Shown: positions 16,515 to 26,076 of the stretch, one piece after another
Numbering within the stretch: position 1 is the first letter of the stretch
How the letters are laid out: each line of letters starts with the position of its first letter
Origin: an uncultured Fusobacterium sp.
GTDB taxonomy: Bacteria; Fusobacteriota; Fusobacteriia; Fusobacteriales; Fusobacteriaceae
DNA: 58,888 nucleotides
Reading direction: 5' to 3'
NCBI GenBank assembly: GCA_900541465.1
Contig: UQJY01000007.1
Span: 1-58,888 of the forward strand
Made by a program: the position numbers and the translations under genes
Notes under the pieces: model-generated
Databases searched by the model: none
What the model saw: the letters and a program-made list of their open reading frames with translations, nothing else
Told to the model about the DNA's origin: nothing

Positions 16515-19124
16515 ATGGGTCTATTAAAAGCAATTTTTGGTACAAAAAATGACAGAGAAGTAAAGAGAATGAGAAAAACAGTTGCAAAAATCAATTCTCT
16601 TGAACCTGAATATGAAAAACTTTCTGACGAAGAATTAAGAGGAAAAACAGAAGAATTTAAAAAGAGACTTACAAACGGAGAAACTCTTGACGATATTCTT
16701 GTAGAAGCTTTTGCAGTTGTAAGAGAAGGATCAAAAAGAGTTTTAAGAATGAGACATTATGATGTACAGCTTATTGGTGGAATTGTTCTTCACGAAGGAA
16801 AGATCACTGAAATGAAAACAGGAGAAGGAAAAACTCTTGTGGCAACAACAGCAATATATCTTAATGCTTTAACAGGAAAGGGTGTTCATGTAATTACAGT
16901 AAATGACTACCTTGCACAAAGAGACAGAGAACAGATGGGACAGCTTTATTCTTTCTTAGGTCTTACTTCAGGAGTTATTATAAACGGACTTGATAATGAA
17001 GAAAGAAAAAAAGCATATGAGTGCGACATAACTTATGGAACAAACTCTGAATTTGGTTTTGATTATTTAAGAGACAACATGGTTTCAAGACTTGAAGATA
17101 AAGTTCAAAGAAAATTAAATTTCTGTATAGTTGACGAAGTTGACTCAATTTTAATTGACGAAGCAAGAACACCTCTTATTATTTCTGGTGCTGCAGCAAA
17201 TACTGCAAAACTTTATCAGACATTCTTCCAAGTGGCAACAATGCTTGAAAGAAGCAGAGAGACAGAAAAAATTACAGATATAAAAAGAAAAAAAGAAATG
17301 AACTTCCCAGACGAAGTTTGGAAAGATTATGAAGTTGATGAGAAAGGAAAAAATGTTACTCTTACTGAAAAAGGAGTTAAGAAAGTTGAAAAAATGCTTG
17401 GACTTGACAACCTTTATTCACCAAACAACATTGAGCTTACTCACTATTTAATGCAGTCACTTAAAGCAAAAGAACTTTTTGTAAGAGATAAAGATTATCT
17501 TGTAAGAGAAAATGAAGTAATAATCATTGACGAATTTACAGGAAGAGCATTGGAAGGAAGAAGATATTCTGACGGACTTCATCAGGCAATAGAAGCAAAA
17601 GAGGGAGTTAAAATTGCAAATGAAAACCAGACTCTTGCATCAATAACTCTTCAAAACTATTTCAGAATGTATGAAAAACTTTCTGGAATGACAGGAACAG
17701 CAGAAACAGAAGCTGCAGAATTTATGCACATCTATGGTCTTGAAGTTGTAATCATTCCTACAAATAAACCTGTTATAAGAAAAGATAACGGAGATATAAT
17801 TTATAAAACAAAAGAAGAAAAAATAGATGCCATTGTTGATAAAATAAAAGAACTTCATGATAAAGGTCAGCCTGTTCTTGTGGGAACAATAACAATTCAA
17901 GGATCAGAACTTTTATCTGGAAAATTAAAAGAAATGAACATTCCTCACAATGTTTTAAATGCAAAATTCCATGCTCAAGAAGCTGAAATTGTTGCACAGG
18001 CAGGAAGATACAAAGCTGTTACAATAGCAACAAACATGGCTGGTAGAGGAACAGACATAATGCTTGGAGGAAATCCAGACTTTATGGCAAAAAGTGAAGT
18101 TCCTGTAACAGATGAAAAATACAGTGAAATTTTAGAGAAATATATTGCTCAATGTGAAAAAGAAAAAGAGAAAGTAAAAGCTCTTGGAGGGCTTTACATT
18201 CTTGGAACAGAAAGACACGAATCAAGAAGAATAGACAACCAGCTTAGAGGAAGAGCAGGTAGACAGGGAGACCCTGGAGAATCTCAATTCTATTTATCAC
18301 TTGAAGATGATTTGATGAAACTTTTCGGTTCTGACAGAGTAAAAACTGTTATGGAAAAATTAGGTATTCCAAAGGGAGAGCCTATTGCACATAAAATGAT
18401 AAGCAAAGCTATTGAAAATGCTCAGAAAAAAGTTGAATCAAGAAACTTTGGAATCAGAAAATCTCTGCTTGAATTTGATGACGTTATGAACAAACAAAGA
18501 GAAGCTATCTATGCAAGCAGAAACGAAGCTCTTTCAAAAACAGATTTAAAAGATAATATTACAGAAATGTTAAGAGGAACTATTGAATCTGCTGTAATTG
18601 AAAGATTTGTAGGGGAATTTAAAGATGAGTGGGATATAAAAGGTCTTGCAGAATTTTTAGAAGAACACTACGGATATGAAATAAAAGATATGGAAGAATA
18701 TAAATCTTTCGGAATAGAAGAGTATGCAGAAAAATTATTTAATGAAATTGAAGCTAAATATCAAGAAAGAGAAAATGAAATTGGTTCTGACTTAATGAGA
18801 GAAATAGAAAAATATGTTCTATTTGAAGTGGTTGACAACAGATGGAGAGAACACTTAAAAGCTCTTGACGGATTAAGAGAGGGAATATATTTAAGATCTT
18901 ACGGTCAAAAAGATCCTGTAATAGAATATAAACTTCTTTCAGGAGAACTTTATGGAAGAATGCTTGAAACTATAAAAATGGAAACAACTTCATATATGTT
19001 TAAAGTTGTTGTAAAAACAAAAGAGCAGGCTGAAGAAGAAACAGCTTTAGGAGGAGACGACAATCCAGAAGGATTATGCCCTTGCGGAAGCGGAAAACCA
19101 TACAATAAATGTTGCGGAAGATAA
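16515..19124 (+). CDS. secA: Protein translocase ATPase SecA
   Basis: The motor that pushes preproteins through SecYEG. 869 residues. Walker A is [11 protein letters not shown] (about residues 96-106), the DEAD-like motif is [17 protein letters not shown], and the second nucleotide domain has [13 protein letters not shown] and [12 protein letters not shown]. The C-terminus ends in the SEC-C zinc motif [13 protein letters not shown], which binds SecB or ribosomes. It has its own promoter and is followed 25 bp later by a lipoprotein gene with AGGAGG, probably co-transcribed. Confidence 0.98.
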   Translation: MGLLKAIFGTKNDREVKRMRKTVAKINSLEPEYEKLSDEELRGKTEEFKKRLTNGETLDDILVEAFAVVREGSKRVLRMRHYDVQLIGGIVLHEGKITEMKTGEGKTLVATTAIYLNALTGKGVHVITVNDYLAQRDREQMGQLYSFLGLTSGVIINGLDNEERKKAYECDITYGTNSEFGFDYLRDNMVSRLEDKVQRKLNFCIVDEVDSILIDEARTPLIISGAAANTAKLYQTFFQVATMLERSRETEKITDIKRKKEMNFPDEVWKDYEVDEKGKNVTLTEKGVKKVEKMLGLDNLYSPNNIELTHYLMQSLKAKELFVRDKDYLVRENEVIIIDEFTGRALEGRRYSDGLHQAIEAKEGVKIANENQTLASITLQNYFRMYEKLSGMTGTAETEAAEFMHIYGLEVVIIPTNKPVIRKDNGDIIYKTKEEKIDAIVDKIKELHDKGQPVLVGTITIQGSELLSGKLKEMNIPHNVLNAKFHAQEAEIVAQAGRYKAVTIATNMAGRGTDIMLGGNPDFMAKSEVPVTDEKYSEILEKYIAQCEKEKEKVKALGGLYILGTERHESRRIDNQLRGRAGRQGDPGESQFYLSLEDDLMKLFGSDRVKTVMEKLGIPKGEPIAHKMISKAIENAQKKVESRNFGIRKSLLEFDDVMNKQREAIYASRNEALSKTDLKDNITEMLRGTIESAVIERFVGEFKDEWDIKGLAEFLEEHYGYEIKDMEEYKSFGIEEYAEKLFNEIEAKYQERENEIGSDLMREIEKYVLFEVVDNRWREHLKALDGLREGIYLRSYGQKDPVIEYKLLSGELYGRMLETIKMETTSYMFKVVVKTKEQAEEETALGGDDNPEGLCPCGSGKPYNKCCGR

Positions 19125-19149
19125 TAACCAAATTACAGGAGGATTATTT

Positions 19150-19869
19150 ATGAAAAAATTATTAGCTGTGGGAGTATTATTATTGGTATCTGCGTGCAGT
19201 TCTGTAAAAGTTGCAGAAAAGCATGAAATCAAAGATGAAGATATAAAAAACTGGGATAGAACAATAGCAAAAGTTGTTGTTGAAGAATCACTTATCCCTG
19301 ACTGGTATGGAAACCAAAATCCAATCTATTATTTACAAAAAACAGGAAAAATGAGTGAAAAAGATTATGATTTCTTGAAAACTTTATCCGACAAAGAGCA
19401 GATTACAGAAGAAGACAGAGATAAATTTACATCTCTTCTTGACGGATATGTTTCAGGTCTTGACAGAAGTTTTTATCTTAGCGATACAAATATAAAAAAC
19501 GGAAAAGGTCTTGTTGATAAAATGGTAAATGATGCTCGTCTTAGAATGGCAAATCCATCAAACCATATTCAAAATATAGTGGCAACTCCTGATGAATGGA
19601 GCGAGATTGTAGCCTTTTCACAAAAAGATGATTTGGATAAAAAAGATATAAAAAGACTTAGAAAACTTCTTAATAAATTTATAAAGAGAGCTGAATTCTT
19701 TAATGAAAACAGCTGGTATGGTTGTGAAGTATCAGACAGACTTATGGAAGTTGTAACAATTTATAAAAAAGGTGTTCTTACTAAACAAGAAAGAAATAAC
19801 GTAAATGCAAAAGCTCTTTATATAGCTTACTCTCCATATCTTTCTGAACTTGAAAAATGGGATAACTAA
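19150..19869 (+). CDS. Lipoprotein of unknown function
   Basis: 239 residues. The N-terminus MKKLLAVGVLLLVSACSSVK is a clear lipoprotein signal with lipobox VSAC, so the mature protein is lipid-anchored at Cys16 in the envelope. The rest is charged and mostly helical, with no domain I recognise (for example LIPDWYGNQNPIYYLQKTGK and WYGCEVSDRLMEVVTIYKKG). It follows secA closely and has a strong AGGAGG site. It may be lineage-restricted. The long inverted repeat downstream probably ends the transcript. Confidence 0.85.
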   Translation: MKKLLAVGVLLLVSACSSVKVAEKHEIKDEDIKNWDRTIAKVVVEESLIPDWYGNQNPIYYLQKTGKMSEKDYDFLKTLSDKEQITEEDRDKFTSLLDGYVSGLDRSFYLSDTNIKNGKGLVDKMVNDARLRMANPSNHIQNIVATPDEWSEIVAFSQKDDLDKKDIKRLRKLLNKFIKRAEFFNENSWYGCEVSDRLMEVVTIYKKGVLTKQERNNVNAKALYIAYSPYLSELEKWDN

Positions 19870-19904
19870 TAAAAATCAAGAGGCTATTGTTGATATTAAT
19901 TAAG

Positions 19905-20058
19905 AAATAAAATTTTCTCCGTGAAAAATTTTTCTATTTATATTGCTCTTTTCACTAAAAATGATAAACTCGGGCTTTGCCCTCAAACATATCATTTTTT
20001 AGCGTTCACTTCGCTTCATAAATTACGAAAATTTTTTCAATCTTCTAAAATTTTATTT
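19905..20058. repeat. Palindromic intergenic repeat, copy 1 (154 bp)
   Basis: The ends are inverted (AAATAAAATTTT... with ...AAAATTTTATTT), and the centre forms a nested stem, CTAAAAATGAT against ATCATTTTTTAG, around a GGGC/GCCC tip. A second copy of nearly the same length lies at 23915-24069. Here the element is itself enclosed by a further inverted repeat, AGAGGCTAT (19879-19887) with ATAGCCTCT (20080-20088) plus a T-run, so the whole 19879-20098 stretch can act as a terminator for secA and the lipoprotein gene. No gene is present in it. Confidence 0.8.
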
Positions 20059-20121
20059 CTTTAATATCTTATAAATAATATAGCCTCTGTTTTTTTGTTT
20101 ATAAAGAGAGGGAAAAAAGAA

Positions 20122-20976
20122 ATGGAAAATAAAGTAATTGCTGATTTACATACACACACAGTTAATTCTGACGGGACATATACAGTTGAAGAGCTTGTGC
20201 AGAAAGCTGTTGAGAAAGGTCTTAAAGTTTTAGCTGTAACAGATCACGATACAATAGACGGGCTTCGTGATGATGAAAAAATAAAAGAATATGAAAAAAA
20301 ATATGGAATTGAAATTATAAGAGGGATAGAAATGTCCTGCAATCTTGACGGAAAAGATGTTCATATTTTAGGATATTTTTTAAATCTTCAGGATAAAGAA
20401 TTTTTAAGCCAGCTTGACAGAATTGCTGAAATAAGAAATGAAAGAAATGAAAAAATTATAAAAAAACTTGCTGATTTAAATCTGCCTGTAACAATGGAAG
20501 AACTTAAAGAAACAGTTCAGGGAAATGTAATAAGCAAGGCACACTTTGCTGAAATTATGCTGAAAAAAGGTTATGTAAGCTGTAAATCTGATGCTTTTAA
20601 AAATTATCTTGGAAAAGGGGGAGCAGCCTTTGTAGAAAAAAAAGATTATAAACCAGTTTCAGCAGTTGAAATTTTGAAAAAGAACGGAGCATTTGTCTCT
20701 CTTGCCCACCCAAAACTTATTACAGAAGATACAGATTATGTGGAAAGACTTATTAAAGATTTAATAAAACACGGGCTGAAAGGTCTGGAAGTAAATTATT
20801 ACAGTTTTTCAGAAAAAGACAGAGAAACATATAGAAAACTTGCAGAAAAATATAATCTTATTATAACAGGTGGATCAGATTTTCACGGTGGAAACAGAGT
20901 GGAAGTTTCTCTTGGTGATACAGGATTAAATTCTTCTGAATATGAAAATCTTAAAAAAAGTTTGAAAATTATGTAA
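20122..20976 (+). CDS. PHP-family phosphoesterase (TrpH / RNase AM-like)
   Basis: Start at ATG 20122 with AGAGAGGG upstream; 284 residues. All PHP metal motifs are present: ADLHTHTVNSDGTYT, TDHDTIDG, GIEMSCNLDGKDVHILGY, SLAHPK and GGSDFHG. Related proteins (TrpH/YciV) are 5'-3' exonucleases or 3',5'-nucleoside bisphosphate phosphatases that act on RNA ends, which makes a role in RNA or nucleotide turnover likely. The exact substrate cannot be read from the sequence. It is followed 47 bp later by hldD with its own ribosome site. Confidence 0.88.
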   Translation: MENKVIADLHTHTVNSDGTYTVEELVQKAVEKGLKVLAVTDHDTIDGLRDDEKIKEYEKKYGIEIIRGIEMSCNLDGKDVHILGYFLNLQDKEFLSQLDRIAEIRNERNEKIIKKLADLNLPVTMEELKETVQGNVISKAHFAEIMLKKGYVSCKSDAFKNYLGKGGAAFVEKKDYKPVSAVEILKKNGAFVSLAHPKLITEDTDYVERLIKDLIKHGLKGLEVNYYSFSEKDRETYRKLAEKYNLIITGGSDFHGGNRVEVSLGDTGLNSSEYENLKKSLKIM

Positions 20977-21023
20977 AAAACAGCTAGAATTTAATATATA
21001 GAAAAGTTTACGGAGGTAAAATA

Positions 21024-22022
21024 ATGATAATAGTAACTGGTGCAGCCGGATTTATAGGAAGTGCTTTTATTTGGAAATTAAATGAAATGGGAATTACTGA
21101 TATTTTAGCAGTTGATAAAATGAGAACAGAAGATAAATGGTTAAATCTTAGAAAAAGAGATTATGCTGACTGGATGGACAGAGATAATCTTTTTGACTGG
21201 CTTAGTGACGAAAAAAATGCTGAAAAAATTACAGCAGTTGCTCACTTTGGAGCCTGCTCAGCTACAACTGAAAAAGACGGAGATTTTTTAATGAGCAACA
21301 ACTTTGGATATACAAAAAAATTATGGAATTTCTGTGCAGAGCATAATATAAACTTTGTAAATGCTTCATCAGCTGCAACATATGGAGCAGGAGAACAAGG
21401 GTATAATGACGACATCACAGTGGAAGAATTTCACAAACTTCTTCCATTAAACAAATATGGATATTCTAAAAAACTTTTTGACGACTGGTCATTTAAACAG
21501 ACAAGAACTCCAAAACAATGGATAAGCTGTAAATTCTTTAATGTTTACGGGCCGCAAGAATATCATAAAGGAAGAATGGCTTCAATGGTATTCCACACAT
21601 TCCACCAATATAAAGAAAACGGAGGAGTAAAACTTTTCAAATCTCATAAAGAGGGATATGCTGACGGTGAACAGTTAAGAGATTTCGTTTATATAAAAGA
21701 CGTTGTAGATTTATTATATTATTTCTTAACAGAAGAAGTACCATCAGGTGTTTATAATGTTGGAACAGGAAAAGCAAGAAGTTTTAAAGATCTTTCTATG
21801 GCAACAATGAGAGCAGCTTCTGGAAATCCTGAATTAAAAGAGGAAGATGTTATAGAATTTATTCCTATGCCTGAAGATTTAAGAGGAAAATATCAATATT
21901 TTACAGAAGCAAAAATGGATAAAGTAAAAAGAGCAGGATATAATAAAAAATTCCATACTCTTGAAGAGGGAGTATATGATTACGTTGTAAACTATCTTGC
22001 AAAAGAAGATCCATATCTATAA
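21024..22022 (+). CDS. hldD: ADP-L-glycero-D-manno-heptose 6-epimerase
   Basis: Last step of ADP-heptose synthesis for the LPS inner core. 332 residues, usual length. N-terminal Rossmann motif VTGAAGFIGSAFIWKL, the extended short-chain dehydrogenase catalytic pattern with SSAATYG and YGYSK, and the family stretch KFFNVYGPQEYHKGRMASMV. It shows that the organism makes heptose-containing LPS, so it has an outer membrane. The neighbours (PHP gene, uppP) are not LPS genes apart from the shared envelope theme. Confidence 0.95.
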   Translation: MIIVTGAAGFIGSAFIWKLNEMGITDILAVDKMRTEDKWLNLRKRDYADWMDRDNLFDWLSDEKNAEKITAVAHFGACSATTEKDGDFLMSNNFGYTKKLWNFCAEHNINFVNASSAATYGAGEQGYNDDITVEEFHKLLPLNKYGYSKKLFDDWSFKQTRTPKQWISCKFFNVYGPQEYHKGRMASMVFHTFHQYKENGGVKLFKSHKEGYADGEQLRDFVYIKDVVDLLYYFLTEEVPSGVYNVGTGKARSFKDLSMATMRAASGNPELKEEDVIEFIPMPEDLRGKYQYFTEAKMDKVKRAGYNKKFHTLEEGVYDYVVNYLAKEDPYL

Positions 22023-22040
22023 TTTAGGGGGAAATGAAAG

Positions 22041-22844
22041 ATGAATCCTTTTTTACTTGTGATACTTCTTGGAATAGTGCAGGGGGTAACTGAATTTCTT
22101 CCAATCAGCAGTACAGGGCATATGATTTTGGTTGAAAGATTTATAAACAGCCCAAATATAAGCAAACATTTTATGGATAACTTTCTTGTTATAGTTCAGT
22201 TTGGTTCTATAATTTCTGTTCTTCTTTATTTCTGGGGAGATATTCACCCATTTGTAAAAGACAGAGAAGTCTTAATTGAAAGAGTTACTTTATGGAGCAA
22301 AATTGTTGTGGGAGTTATTCCAGCTGGTGTAATAGGTTTTCTTGCAGATGATTATATAACAGAAATGTTTATGGGAAATACAAAAATTGTTGCGATAATG
22401 CTTATAGTTTACGGAATAATTTTATATTTTATAGAAGATAAATTAAAAGCAAGAAAAATAACTTCACTGAAAGATATTTCATATAAGATGGCATTTGCTG
22501 TTGGAGTTTTTCAGTGTCTTGCAATGATACCGGGAACTTCAAGATCTGGGGCAACTATTGTTGGAGCATTGCTTTTAGGGCTTTCTAAAAGTGTAGCTGC
22601 GGAATTTTCATTTTTCCTAGCAATTCCAACAATGTTTGGGGCAACACTTTTAAAGCTTATGAAAAGCGGGCTTAGTTTTACACCAGAAGAATGGAAACTT
22701 ATGTTTCTTGGTTCATTTGTTGCTTTTGTTGTAGCATACATCGTAATAAAATGGTTTATGGGATATATTAAAACAAGAACATTTAAACTTTTTGGAGTTT
22801 ACAGAATAATTTTAGGAATATTAGTTCTGCTTCTTATAAAATAA
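22041..22844 (+). CDS. uppP: Undecaprenyl-diphosphatase (BacA type)
   Basis: Recycles undecaprenyl pyrophosphate to the monophosphate carrier for peptidoglycan and O-antigen. The 267 residues hold several membrane helices. Signature motifs are GVTEFLPISSTGHMIL (residues about 15-30) and PGTSRSGATIVGALLLG (about 165-181), with the catalytic Glu, His and Arg visible. It starts 18 bp after hldD with GGGGGAAATG upstream, so both are likely co-transcribed for envelope synthesis. Confidence 0.95.
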   Translation: MNPFLLVILLGIVQGVTEFLPISSTGHMILVERFINSPNISKHFMDNFLVIVQFGSIISVLLYFWGDIHPFVKDREVLIERVTLWSKIVVGVIPAGVIGFLADDYITEMFMGNTKIVAIMLIVYGIILYFIEDKLKARKITSLKDISYKMAFAVGVFQCLAMIPGTSRSGATIVGALLLGLSKSVAAEFSFFLAIPTMFGATLLKLMKSGLSFTPEEWKLMFLGSFVAFVVAYIVIKWFMGYIKTRTFKLFGVYRIILGILVLLLIK

Positions 22845-22859
22845 AAAAGGAGTATTAAT

Positions 22860-23906
22860 ATGGACAGAGAAACTTTTTTGGAAATTTTAAAAAAGGGAAA
22901 GATGATGAGGGCATCTGATATTCATCTCCTTGCAGGGGAAGTTCCTGTGTTCAGAATAAACGGAAAACTTATAAGAATAGAAGAATATAATAATTTTACA
23001 AAAGAGGATATGAAAAACCTATCCTCTTTTGTTGTCAAAGAAGAGGACAGAAAAACTTTTGAAAAAAACAGGGAGCTTGATTTTTCTTTTAAAAATGATG
23101 AGATTAACTGCCGTATAAATATTTTTTATGAAAGAGAAAATATCGGCATGAGCATAAGACTTGTGAGAGAAGAGCCTTTTACTTTGGAAGAGCTTGGAAT
23201 AAATAAAAAAATATATGATATTTTAGAAAGAAGACAGGGGCTTATCATTGTATCAGGAAAAAGCGGAAGCGGAAAAAGCAGCACTCTTGCAGGGATAATA
23301 GAAAAATTTAACAGAGAAGAAAATTTAAATATTCTTACAATAGAAGACCCTGTTGAATATATTTTTAAAAATAAAAAAAGTATAATAAGACAGAGAGAAG
23401 TTGGAAGAGATACTAAAAATTTTATTGAGGGAATGAAATCCGGTCTCCGTCAGGATATTGATATAATAATGGTTGGAGAATTAAGAGAAAATGAAAGTAT
23501 TGAAATAGCTCTTACAGCAGCTGAAACAGGGCATCTTGTTCTTGCAACTCTTCATACAAACGGAGCAGTGGATACTATTGACAGGATAATTTCTGTATTT
23601 CCTGAAAATAAAAAAAATCTTATTGAAAGACAGCTTGCTTCAAATCTTGTGGGAGTAATTTATCAGGAACTTATAGACGGAAAAGACGATACAAGAGTTC
23701 CTCTTTGTGAAATGCTTTATATAAACAGAGGAATTGAAAATCTTATAAGAAACGGCAAAATAAATCAGATACAATCTTTTATTGATATAAGCGGACGTGA
23801 CGGAATGCTTAATAAAGAAGAGTGTCTGAAAGATTTGTGGAGAGAAAACAAGATAAGTGAAAAGCAGTATAATGAGATGGTGAGAAATATAAAAAGAAAC
23901 AGGTAG
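22860..23906 (+). CDS. pilT: PilT-like type IV pilus retraction ATPase
   Basis: 348 residues. An N-terminal PAS-like domain (MRASDIHLLAGEVPVFRING) is followed by the secretion ATPase core: Walker A SGKSGSGKSSTLAG (about 134-147), Asp box IEDPVEYIF, Walker B IDIIMVGELRE and His box ATLHTNGAVDTIDRI. These are the PilT signatures, so it should power pilus retraction or DNA uptake. No other pilus gene lies nearby; a comEA-like gene is 1.7 kb downstream, which fits a competence role. Confidence 0.9.
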   Translation: MDRETFLEILKKGKMMRASDIHLLAGEVPVFRINGKLIRIEEYNNFTKEDMKNLSSFVVKEEDRKTFEKNRELDFSFKNDEINCRINIFYERENIGMSIRLVREEPFTLEELGINKKIYDILERRQGLIIVSGKSGSGKSSTLAGIIEKFNREENLNILTIEDPVEYIFKNKKSIIRQREVGRDTKNFIEGMKSGLRQDIDIIMVGELRENESIEIALTAAETGHLVLATLHTNGAVDTIDRIISVFPENKKNLIERQLASNLVGVIYQELIDGKDDTRVPLCEMLYINRGIENLIRNGKINQIQSFIDISGRDGMLNKEECLKDLWRENKISEKQYNEMVRNIKRNR

Positions 23907-23914
23907 TACTTATA

Positions 23915-24069
23915 AAAATAAAATTTTATACCGTGAAAATTATTTTCTATTTATTTTGTTCGTTTCACTAAAAACGACAAACTCACTTTCGCTCAGACAT
24001 GTCGTTTTTTAGCGTTCAACTTACTGCATAAATTACGAAAAAATTTTCAATCTCCTAAAATTTTATTTT
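23915..24069. repeat. Palindromic intergenic repeat, copy 2 (155 bp)
   Basis: Second copy of the element at 19905-20058. The inverted ends and the blocks TTTTCTATTTAT, TTTCACTAAAAA, TTTTTTAGCGTTCA and CATAAATTACGAAAA are shared. The central stem differs in sequence but keeps its pairing: ACGAC with GTCGT here, ATGAT with ATCAT in copy 1. It occupies the 200-bp gap between pilT and the hemZ-like gene; nothing else is seen there. Confidence 0.8.
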
Positions 24070-24126
24070 CATTTATTAAATTTTTATATTTCTGTTAAAA
24101 AAAGAGAATTGAAGAAAGGAAAAAAG

Positions 24127-25524
24127 TTGAAAATTAATTTAGATTTTAATATAAAAGATGATACTATTTATGAGTTTAAAAAAGTTATGCTTCCAGATGT
24201 GGAAATTGAAACTTTAAATGTAAAAACTCTTGAAGAAAACAGTGATATAATTTCTCTTGAGCTTAGTTCAGGGGAAAACAGATTTGTTTTTACGTTAAAA
24301 AATTACAGTGACAAAATGGTTGACCAGAAAATTGTAATGATAAAAGCAGGTCTTTTAAAACTTTTTAAAAAAGTTTATCCATGGGGAGCTTTAATGGGAG
24401 TAAGACCAACAAAACTTGTGAGACGTTTTCTTATAATGGGATATTCTTACGAAGAGATTGATGAAATATTAGAAAAACTTTATTTTGCTTTCCCTGAAAA
24501 AAGAAAACTTCTTATTGATGTGGTGAAAAAAGAAAGCCTTTACCTTAATGATAAAGCTGTGAATATGTATATTGGAATACCATACTGCCCCACAAGATGT
24601 AAATACTGTTCATTTGCCTCTTATGAAATTAACAGCAAACTTGGAAAATTTTATCCTCAGTTTGTAGAAACTCTTCTTGAAGAGATTAAACTTACAGGAG
24701 AAATGCTTAAGGGTAAAAACTGCAGAATAGAATCTCTTTATATGGGAGGGGGAACTCCAAGTATTCTTACAGAAAAAGATTTAAAAAGAGTTATTGATGC
24801 AGTGTATAAAAATATAAATCTTGAGCATTTAAAAGAATTTACTTTTGAAGCTGGAAGAGAGGACACTTTAAATCTTGAAAAACTTCAGATTTTAAAAGAT
24901 GAAGGAGTGGATAGAGTAAGTCTTAACCCTCAAAGTTTTAATGAACATATTTTAAAAGAGCTTAACAGAAATTTTGATAGAAAACATTTTGATGAAATAT
25001 TTAAAGAAATAAAAAGACTTGGATTTATTGTAAATATGGATTTAATTTTAGGACTTCCTGGGGAGAGTGTTGAAGATATTTTAAAAACTCTTAATGAAGT
25101 TAGAAAATATGATATAGACAATCTTACAATCCATGCTCTTGCGATAAAAAACGGTTCAAAGCTTGTAAGAGATAAATATAAAATAACAGATATTGAAAAT
25201 GAAAGAATAGAAGAGGAAATAAAAAAACTTACAGAAGAGATGGATTTAAAACCATATTATCTTTACAGACAGAAAAACAGCTTAGACTGGGGAGAAAATG
25301 TAGGATATTCTAAAGAGGGAAAAGAATCAATATTTAATATTGAAATGATAGAAGAAAATCAATCTACAATAGCTCTTGGCGGAGGAGCAATCAGCAAAAA
25401 AGTTGAAATGGTTGATGAGACAAGAGCAGCAATCACAAGATATATAAATCCAAAAGACCCGTATATGTATATTTGTGAGATGAGAGAGAGAATGAAGCAG
25501 AAAGAGGAGTTGTTTAAATTTTAA
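24127..25524 (+). CDS. HemZ-like radical SAM protein (coproporphyrinogen dehydrogenase family)
   Basis: The likely start is TTG 24127 (AAGAAAGGA upstream); TTG 24109 is the alternative. About 465 residues. The radical SAM cluster motif is CPTRCKYCSF (near residue 157), followed by YMGGGTPSILTEKDL, FEAGREDTL and DRVSLNPQSFNE, as in the HemN/HemZ family. The N-terminal 130 residues with WGALMGVRPTKLVRR are typical of the HemZ branch. HemZ proteins are often called oxygen-independent coproporphyrinogen oxidases, but many family members have other jobs, and no heme genes are nearby. Confidence 0.83.
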   Translation: MKINLDFNIKDDTIYEFKKVMLPDVEIETLNVKTLEENSDIISLELSSGENRFVFTLKNYSDKMVDQKIVMIKAGLLKLFKKVYPWGALMGVRPTKLVRRFLIMGYSYEEIDEILEKLYFAFPEKRKLLIDVVKKESLYLNDKAVNMYIGIPYCPTRCKYCSFASYEINSKLGKFYPQFVETLLEEIKLTGEMLKGKNCRIESLYMGGGTPSILTEKDLKRVIDAVYKNINLEHLKEFTFEAGREDTLNLEKLQILKDEGVDRVSLNPQSFNEHILKELNRNFDRKHFDEIFKEIKRLGFIVNMDLILGLPGESVEDILKTLNEVRKYDIDNLTIHALAIKNGSKLVRDKYKITDIENERIEEEIKKLTEEMDLKPYYLYRQKNSLDWGENVGYSKEGKESIFNIEMIEENQSTIALGGGAISKKVEMVDETRAAITRYINPKDPYMYICEMRERMKQKEELFKF

Positions 25525-25570
25525 AATTATTATAAAGAATAATTTTAAAATATATTTGATAGGAGAGGAT

Positions 25571-26062
25571 ATGAAAAAATTATTTTCAGCAGTAATTTTA
25601 TTTTTTATGTTTTTCTCATTAACTTTCGGGGCAAAATATAAAATGATAATGAGTGATAATGCCTCTGGGAAACTTGACATAAACAGAGCCACAAGAGAAG
25701 AGATGTTAAGAAGCGGAGTGGCGGAAAGCTATGTTTCTAAAATAATAAGTTTCAGAGATATTAAAGGAGCAGTAGAAGATATTAATGAGCTTGAATATGT
25801 AAACGGCATTGGAGAAAAAACCTGTGAAAAATTAAAAAAATATTTTTACATAAAAGATATTCCGGAGATTAAAACTTTACATATAAATAAAGCTGATGAC
25901 AAAACTTTATCATATTACGGATTTGATAAAAAAGAGATAAAAAAGATAAGAAAATTTTTAGAGAAAAATAAAAAAATTGAAAATAATATTATGTTAAAAA
26001 AAGTTATTTCAGAAAAGAAATATAAAAAATATAAAGATATAATAAAATACGATATTTATTAA
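25571..26062 (+). CDS. ComEA-like helix-hairpin-helix protein
   Basis: Start at ATG 25571 with GGAGAGG upstream; 163 residues. The N-terminus (MKKLFSAVILFFMFFSLTFG) is a signal peptide without a lipobox Cys. The mature part contains the ComEA pattern GKLDINRATREEMLRSGV and YVNGIGEKTCEKLKKYF, i.e. paired helix-hairpin-helix DNA-binding motifs. The remainder is very lysine-rich and probably binds DNA non-specifically in the periplasm. A role in DNA uptake is likely but unproven. It sits between the hemZ-like gene and hslO. Confidence 0.78.
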   Translation: MKKLFSAVILFFMFFSLTFGAKYKMIMSDNASGKLDINRATREEMLRSGVAESYVSKIISFRDIKGAVEDINELEYVNGIGEKTCEKLKKYFYIKDIPEIKTLHINKADDKTLSYYGFDKKEIKKIRKFLEKNKKIENNIMLKKVISEKKYKKYKDIIKYDIY

Positions 26063-26076
26063 AAGGAGCATATAAA

